This document shows positions 59,432 to 64,000 of a stretch of DNA of 64,000 nucleotides, piece after piece. Within the stretch, counting starts at the first letter, position 1. The number at the start of each line of letters is the position of its first letter. The stretch spans positions 39,503-103,502 of the forward strand of contig DASQIZ010000014.1 in NCBI GenBank assembly GCA_035631315.1. The letters are read 5' to 3'. This stretch comes from 40CM-2-70-7 sp035631315. Lineage in GTDB: Bacteria > Gemmatimonadota > Gemmatimonadetes > Gemmatimonadales > GWC2-71-9. The notes under the pieces were generated by a model. The model did not search any database. It saw only the letters and a program-made list of their open reading frames with translations, and was not told the origin of the DNA. The translations under genes and the position numbers were made by a program.

Positions 59432-60712
59432 TCACGCGACCATCACCGGGCGCTTCTTCCCGGTGATGTAGTCTTCGAATTCGGACCGGAACTTCGTGAT
59501 GCCGGAGATCACGGGCGTCGCGCAGCTGTCGGAGAGCACACAGATCGTCTTGCCGGTCATGTTCTCCGAGAGGTCGAGGAGCAGGTCCAGGTCCTTCATC
59601 TGGCCTTTGCCCGCCAGAATCCGCTCCATGATCTTCGTGGTCCACGCCGTGCCCTCGCGGCACTGGGTGCACTGCGCGCAGGACTCGTGGGCGTAGAACC
59701 GCGCCAGCCGCATGATCTGATAGACCATGTCGGCCGAATCGTCGAACACGATCACGCCACCCGAGCCGAGCAGGGAGCCCGCCGCCGCCACGCCTTCGTA
59801 ATCGAGGAGGCACTTCTCGGTTTCTTCCCTGGTCAGAATCGGGACCGAGGAACCACCGGGGATGCACGCCTTGAGCGTCCGGCCGGGGCGCATGCCCCCG
59901 CACATCTCGTAGATCACGTCCTTGAGTGGGAAGCCCAGCGTGACTTCGACATTCCCGGGCTTCTGGATGTGCCCGCACACTGAGAAGAGCTTCGTGCCGG
60001 TGCTCTTGGGCGACGAGAGACACAGGCTCTTGTACCAGTCGGCGCCGCGCTTGATGATGTGCGGGACGGCCGCGAGCGTCTCCACGTTGTTGATCGTCGT
60101 CGGCTTCCCGAAGACGCCGGCGACCGCCGGGAAGGGCGGCTTGATGCGCGGGTTACCACGCTTCCCCTCGATCGAATTCATGAGCGCGGTTTCTTCGCCG
60201 CAGATGTACGCGCCAGCGCCGCGATGCAGATGAATGGTGATGTTGCCGAACACCTTGGCCGCATTCGCCTCCGCCAACGCCTGGGTCATCACGGTCCAGG
60301 GTTCGGTGAACTCGCCGCGGATGTAGATGTAGGCGACCTCGGCGCGAATGGCGTGGGCCGCGATCGCCGTGCCTTCCAGGAGCGCGTGCGGGGTCCACCG
60401 CATGATCTCGCGGTCTTTGAACGTGCCCGGCTCCGATTCGTCTGCATTCACGCAGAGGTAATGCGGACCCTTCTTTTCCTTCGGCATGAAGGTCCACTTC
60501 AACCCGGTCGGGAACCCCGCCCCGCCCCGGCCCCGGAGCCCCGAGTTCTTCACTTCCTCGGTGACGGCGTTCGGATCCATGCCGAGCGCTTTCTTGAGCG
60601 CCTCGTACCCGCCCCGCTTGACCCAACCCCTGTAGGTCCTGGCCTCGGGGTCTCCGAAATACTCGGACAGGACCACGGTCTCCTTCGGGTGCGGCTTCTG
60701 GGGGTAACCCAT
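59432..60712 (-). CDS. nuoF: NADH-quinone oxidoreductase subunit F
   Basis: Binds NADH, FMN and cluster N3. The 426 residues have GRGGAGFPTGLKW, CVNADESEPGTFKDRE, GAGAYICGEETALMNSIEG and the cluster ligands in ESCAQCTQCREG. The ATG is 8 nt from the palindromic repeat that separates it from nuoE. Confidence 0.96.
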   Translation of the reverse strand: MGYPQKPHPKETVVLSEYFGDPEARTYRGWVKRGGYEALKKALGMDPNAVTEEVKNSGLRGRGGAGFPTGLKWTFMPKEKKGPHYLCVNADESEPGTFKDREIMRWTPHALLEGTAIAAHAIRAEVAYIYIRGEFTEPWTVMTQALAEANAAKVFGNITIHLHRGAGAYICGEETALMNSIEGKRGNPRIKPPFPAVAGVFGKPTTINNVETLAAVPHIIKRGADWYKSLCLSSPKSTGTKLFSVCGHIQKPGNVEVTLGFPLKDVIYEMCGGMRPGRTLKACIPGGSSVPILTREETEKCLLDYEGVAAAGSLLGSGGVIVFDDSADMVYQIMRLARFYAHESCAQCTQCREGTAWTTKIMERILAGKGQMKDLDLLLDLSENMTGKTICVLSDSCATPVISGITKFRSEFEDYITGKKRPVMVA

Positions 60713-60720
60713 CTATACCT

Positions 60721-60797
60721 CGAGTGCGAAGTGCAGAGTGCGAAGTGCGGAATAGGCTCCGCACACTCCGCACTCCGAGGTCCGCATTCCGCACTTG
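60721..60797. repeat. Heptad-based palindromic repeat, copy 2, inside the nuo operon
   Basis: The left arm is four or five 7-nt units such as GAGTGCG, AAGTGCA, GAGTGCG, AAGTGCG. The right arm is their reverse complement with changes (CACTCCG, CACTCCGAGG, CGCATTCCGCACTT). It fills the gap between nuoE and nuoF and is the same family as copy 1 next to era. A stem of this size in the mRNA could stabilise or process the transcript. Confidence 0.72.
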
Positions 60798-60798
60798 A

Positions 60799-61308
60799 TC
60801 ATCTGTACTTCCTCACCAGCTCGGGGACTTTCTCGGGCGTCACGTTCTCGATGAAGTCGTCATTCACGAGGATCGGCGTCGGGAAACCGCAGGCGCCGAG
60901 GCATTCGACCTCGATCACGGTCCACTTGCCGTCGGGGCTCGTGGCGCCGAGCTCCTTGGCGCCGGTCTCCTGCAGGAGCGCCTTCACCACATCCTCCGCA
61001 CCGCAGATGTTGCAGCACGACGTGGTGCACACCTGCACGAAGTTTTTCCCGACCGGATGTTGGTGGTACATCGTGTAGAACGTCACAACGCCCTTCACGT
61101 GCGCGGCCGTCGTGTCGAGGACGGTGGCGACTTCCGCCATGGCGTCGTCGGAGATCCAGCCGCGGGCTTCCTGCACCAGCCAGAGGGCCGGCAGGAGAGC
61201 CCCCTGCTTCGCGGGATACCGGGCGATGATCTCGTTGAGCCGGTCCATCGTCTTGCCGACGAACACCGGCTGGTACGGCTCGGCTTCTGGTGCGTGGGCC
61301 GCGCTCAC
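60799..61308 (-). CDS. nuoE: NADH-quinone oxidoreductase subunit E
   Basis: Thioredoxin-fold subunit with cluster N1a. The 169 residues have the 2Fe-2S ligands in VCTTSCCNICG and ECLGACGFPT, preceded by TFYTMYHQHPVGKNFVQV. The ATG overlaps the nuoD stop. Confidence 0.93.
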   Translation of the reverse strand: MSAAHAPEAEPYQPVFVGKTMDRLNEIIARYPAKQGALLPALWLVQEARGWISDDAMAEVATVLDTTAAHVKGVVTFYTMYHQHPVGKNFVQVCTTSCCNICGAEDVVKALLQETGAKELGATSPDGKWTVIEVECLGACGFPTPILVNDDFIENVTPEKVPELVRKYR

Positions 61309-62582
61309 CGGTCCACCTCTCCCATCACGATGTCCACCGACGCATTGATCGCGATCAGATCCGAGAGCAGATGTCCCTCGGCCATCTTCGAGATCGAGGC
61401 CAGGTTGATGAAGGCGGGGGGCCGGATCCGCCAGCGCACCGGCTTCGCGGTGCCGTCGGACACGAAGTAGTTCCCCAGCTCACCCTTCGGATTCTCGATG
61501 CCGGCGTAGGCTTCACCCACGGGCGCCTTCACGCCTTCCATCACCTGCTTGAAGTGATAGATCATCGCTTCCATGTCGTTCATCGCGCGCGACTTCGGCG
61601 GCAGAATCACCCGGGGATCGTCGACGTTGATGGGACCCTCGGGCAGCCGGTCAAGCGCCTGCTTCAGGATCCTGTTCGACTGGTAGCACTCCTCGAGCCG
61701 TACCAGGAACCGGTCGTATACGTCGCCATGCTCGCCCACCGGCACGTCGAAGTCGTAGTTCTCGTAGCCGAGGTACGGCTTGTCCTTCCGGAGATCCCAG
61801 GGCACGCCCGACGCGCGGAGCATCGGACCGGAGAGCGAGTAATTGATCGCTTCTTCGGCCGTCAGGACGCCGATGTTCTGCGTGCGGCCCACCCAGACGG
61901 CGTTCCGCGTGAGCACGCGGTCGATCTCATCCAGCGTGTCCGGGAACGTCTCGGTGAAGGTCCGGAGATCGGTGACGAACTTGTCGGGTACATCCGCCAG
62001 GAGGCCACCGACGCGCGTGAGGCTCGTCGTGAGCCGCGCGCCGGTCCACATCTCCTGGAGGTTGTAGATGCGCTCGCGCTGCTGGAATGCCCAGAGGAAG
62101 GGCGTGAAGGCACCGAGGTCGATCGACGTGGTGCCGAGCCAGACCATGTGGGAGATGATGCGGCTCATCTCGCAGGCGATGACCCGGAGCACCTGGCACC
62201 GCGGCGTGATCTCGATCCCCATCAACTTCTCGGCGGCGAGCACCACGCCCACGTTGTTCGACATCGGGGCGAGGTAGTCGGTGCGGTCGGTGAGGGGGAT
62301 GATCTGATTGTAGTGGCGGTACTCGCCGAGCTTCTCGAAGCCGGAGTGCAGATAGCCGACGTGCGGGATGACGCGCACGACCGTTTCCCCTTCGAGCTCG
62401 ACGACCAGGCGCAGCACGCCGTGCGTGGCGGGGTGCTGGGGTCCGATGTTGACGAGGAGGTGCTCGCCGCCGAGCTCCGGATCCACGTCCGCCGGCGAGG
62501 CCGGAATCGGGACGCGGAGCGGATTGCCCTGGGCATCCGAGCCCGGGGTCGCGACCGAGAGTTCGACGGTGCGTTTACTCAT
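61305..62582 (-). CDS. nuoD: NADH-quinone oxidoreductase subunit D
   Basis: Quinone-site hydrophilic subunit. The 425 residues have NIGPQHPATHGVLRLV, ISPHVGYLHSGFEKL-like (PHVGYLHSGFEKLGEY), and RASGVPWDLRKDKPYLGYE. The C-terminal end reads DIVMGEVDR. The ATG overlaps the nuoC stop. Confidence 0.96.
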   Translation of the reverse strand: MSKRTVELSVATPGSDAQGNPLRVPIPASPADVDPELGGEHLLVNIGPQHPATHGVLRLVVELEGETVVRVIPHVGYLHSGFEKLGEYRHYNQIIPLTDRTDYLAPMSNNVGVVLAAEKLMGIEITPRCQVLRVIACEMSRIISHMVWLGTTSIDLGAFTPFLWAFQQRERIYNLQEMWTGARLTTSLTRVGGLLADVPDKFVTDLRTFTETFPDTLDEIDRVLTRNAVWVGRTQNIGVLTAEEAINYSLSGPMLRASGVPWDLRKDKPYLGYENYDFDVPVGEHGDVYDRFLVRLEECYQSNRILKQALDRLPEGPINVDDPRVILPPKSRAMNDMEAMIYHFKQVMEGVKAPVGEAYAGIENPKGELGNYFVSDGTAKPVRWRIRPPAFINLASISKMAEGHLLSDLIAINASVDIVMGEVDR

Positions 62583-63196
62583 TCGGAGTTCGGGATCTTG
62601 TCGCGCTCGCCGCGGGCCAGGCGGTCACGCATGTCCCGGGGGAGCTCGTCGTAGGCGTCGGCGATGGCCAGCTCTTCCATCGAGTAGTGGCCCTCGGGGT
62701 TCACGTTCAGGGCCTGCCGGACCTGCTCGGAGCGTGAGAACCGGCCGCGCAGCGGGAAGTCTTTCCGCAGCGGATACCCTTCGGCGTAGGTCTCCCACAT
62801 CAGGATCCGGCGGAGGTCGGGGTGCCCGGTGAAGGTCACGCCGAACATGTCGTAAACCTCGCGCTCCAGCCAATTGGCGCCGGCCCAGAGGTCGACGACC
62901 GACGGCACCGCCAACTCTCCGCGCGGATCGAGCTCGACCTTGATGCGGAGATCCTGCCTGGACGAGAGGGACCGGAGATTCCACACCACCTCGAGCGGGC
63001 GCTCGCGGTCGCGGTATTCGACGGCCGTGACGTCCACGAGGTAGTTGTAATCCTGCCCGGCGGTCTGCTTCAGCCAGACGAGGACGTCGCGGACCTTGGC
63101 GGGGCTCACGTACACGATCGTTTCACCGCGCGCGTCCACCACGCGGCCGATCGCGTTACCGAAGGTCGCCTGCAGCGCGTTCGCGGAGGAGTTCAC
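62579..63196 (-). CDS. nuoC: NADH-quinone oxidoreductase subunit C
   Basis: The 205-residue subunit has NWLEREVYDMFGVTFTGHPD and GYPLRKDFPLRG. C and D are separate genes rather than fused as in E. coli. The start GTG overlaps the nuoB stop (GTGA). Confidence 0.94.
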   Translation of the reverse strand: MNSSANALQATFGNAIGRVVDARGETIVYVSPAKVRDVLVWLKQTAGQDYNYLVDVTAVEYRDRERPLEVVWNLRSLSSRQDLRIKVELDPRGELAVPSVVDLWAGANWLEREVYDMFGVTFTGHPDLRRILMWETYAEGYPLRKDFPLRGRFSRSEQVRQALNVNPEGHYSMEELAIADAYDELPRDMRDRLARGERDKIPNSE

Positions 63197-63837
63197 GCCG
63201 AGCGGAACTGGTGGACGGAGTTGCCGAAGGGCTCCGAGACCTCGTCGATCTGCTCGGGCGGAAGGCGGAGACCCTTGTCGTTGAGGAGCTGCTCGTCGCG
63301 GAGTGACGAATCGAAGAGGTCCTCTCCCTTGATCTTCTTGTGAAGCATGAGAATGCCGTACAGGAGGCCTTCCGGACGGGGCGGGCACCCGGGCACGTAC
63401 ACATCGACCGGGACCACGGTGTCGATCCCCTGCACCATCGCGTAGTTGTCGAAAATTCCGCCCGTCGACGCGCACGCGCCCATGGAGATCACCCACTTGG
63501 GCTGGGGCATCTGGTCGTAAATGCGGCGGATGACCGGGGCGAGCTTGAAGGGGAGCCGGCCGGCGCAGATGAGCACATCCGACTGGCGCGGGGAGAACGC
63601 CTGGCGCTCCATGCCGAACCGGGCCAGGTCGAACCGGCTGGCGGCTGTGGCCATGAATTCGATGGCGCAGCAGGCGGTGCCGAACGGCATGGGCCAGAGG
63701 GAATTCGCGCGCGACAGGTTGACGGCCTTGTTCACGACGCCGTCGATCCGGGCCGTCTTCGCCGCCCACTCGAAGAGGCTTTGGACCTTGGTCGTGAGCC
63801 AGCTGTCTGATCCGTCGATGGTTTGAAGGTGCTTCAT
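63193..63837 (-). CDS. nuoB: NADH-quinone oxidoreductase subunit B
   Basis: Carries terminal cluster N2. The 214 residues have the tandem-Cys GTACCAIEFM, the Cys in MGACASTGGIF and the Cys in YVPGCPPRPEGL. I start at MKHLQTIDG (63837), 10 nt past the nuoA stop. The same frame also opens at 63894, overlapping nuoA; I consider that less likely. Confidence 0.95.
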   Translation of the reverse strand: MKHLQTIDGSDSWLTTKVQSLFEWAAKTARIDGVVNKAVNLSRANSLWPMPFGTACCAIEFMATAASRFDLARFGMERQAFSPRQSDVLICAGRLPFKLAPVIRRIYDQMPQPKWVISMGACASTGGIFDNYAMVQGIDTVVPVDVYVPGCPPRPEGLLYGILMLHKKIKGEDLFDSSLRDEQLLNDKGLRLPPEQIDEVSEPFGNSVHQFRSA

Positions 63838-63847
63838 GATCAGGACG

Positions 63848-64000
63848 TCAATCCCACTGAAATCCTCCGCGTTTCCAGACGTAGACGTACCCAACGGCGA
63901 GAATCACGAGGAAGACCAGCATTTCGATGAGCAAAAACCCCATCCCCGGCCCGCCGGCCGACCCGGAACCGAAGAAGATGGTCGCCCAGGGGATGAGGAA
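63848..64000 (-). CDS. nuoA: NADH-quinone oxidoreductase subunit A (C-terminal 50 residues, cut by window edge)
   Basis: The end of the first nuo gene. The reading frame ends with FLIPWATIFFG, LIEMLVFLVILAVGYVY and VWKRGGFQWD, which is the usual NuoA C-terminus with its last helix. The start lies outside the window. Confidence 0.9.
   Translation of the reverse strand, partial: FLIPWATIFFGSGSAGGPGMGFLLIEMLVFLVILAVGYVYVWKRGGFQWD

Overview
The window reads as one GC-rich chromosomal segment from a Gram-negative bacterium, most likely a member of Gemmatimonadota or a close FCB-group relative. This is inferred, not proven. The support is an LpxC-FabZ fusion, a full lipid A / BamA / Skp / Lol outer-membrane gene set, a Firmicutes-like McsA-McsB-ClpC module inside that same set, PorV-like secreted proteins, the futalosine route to menaquinone and a 14-subunit NADH dehydrogenase. 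Every gene I can support is on the minus strand, so transcription runs from high to low coordinates. The only plus-strand coding signal is a small degraded open frame near 31.8-32.2 kb.

In transcription order, 64000-50377 is a nuoA-N complex I operon (nuoA cut by the window edge), interrupted only by a palindromic repeat between nuoE and nuoF. It is followed closely by a phosphohexomutase and a divergent UPF0182-like membrane protein. From 46514 to 32214 lies a long, tightly packed run: carbamate kinase, sucC-sucD, a PTS-EIIA/CBS regulatory protein, ndk, yceD-rpmF-plsX-fabH-fabD-fabG-acpP-fabF, then mqnE-mqnA-mqnC (menaquinone), purE and ispF. Regions 31689-24209 hold mixed single genes: an ICMT-like methyltransferase, msrA, xerD, an ECF sigma factor with a DUF1801 protein, a LuxR-type regulator with no phospho-acceptor Asp, a large FecR-domain protein, tRNA-Arg(TCT) and a small unknown protein.

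A 16S-23S-5S rRNA operon occupies about 24141-19040. It has a good sigma-70 promoter, a boxB-like hairpin plus boxA in the leader, a second boxA in the spacer, and no tRNA in the spacer. Downstream come era, a Trm112-like protein, a PorV-like protein, a secreted unknown, a GGDEF-type protein and a zinc-ribbon Pro/Ala-rich protein.

The last block (14063-1) is an almost gapless string: prfB (with the programmed +1 frameshift), lysS, lolE, lolD, mcsA, mcsB, clpC, bamA, skp/ompH, lpxD, lpxC-fabZ (apparently starting at AUC) and lpxA. It joins translation termination, lysyl-tRNA charging, lipoprotein export, arginine-phosphorylation protein quality control, outer-membrane protein assembly and lipid A synthesis in one probable transcription unit.

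Most gene junctions are 1-4 nt stop/start overlaps, suggesting pervasive translational coupling. I see no CRISPR array, insertion sequence, prophage or replication origin.
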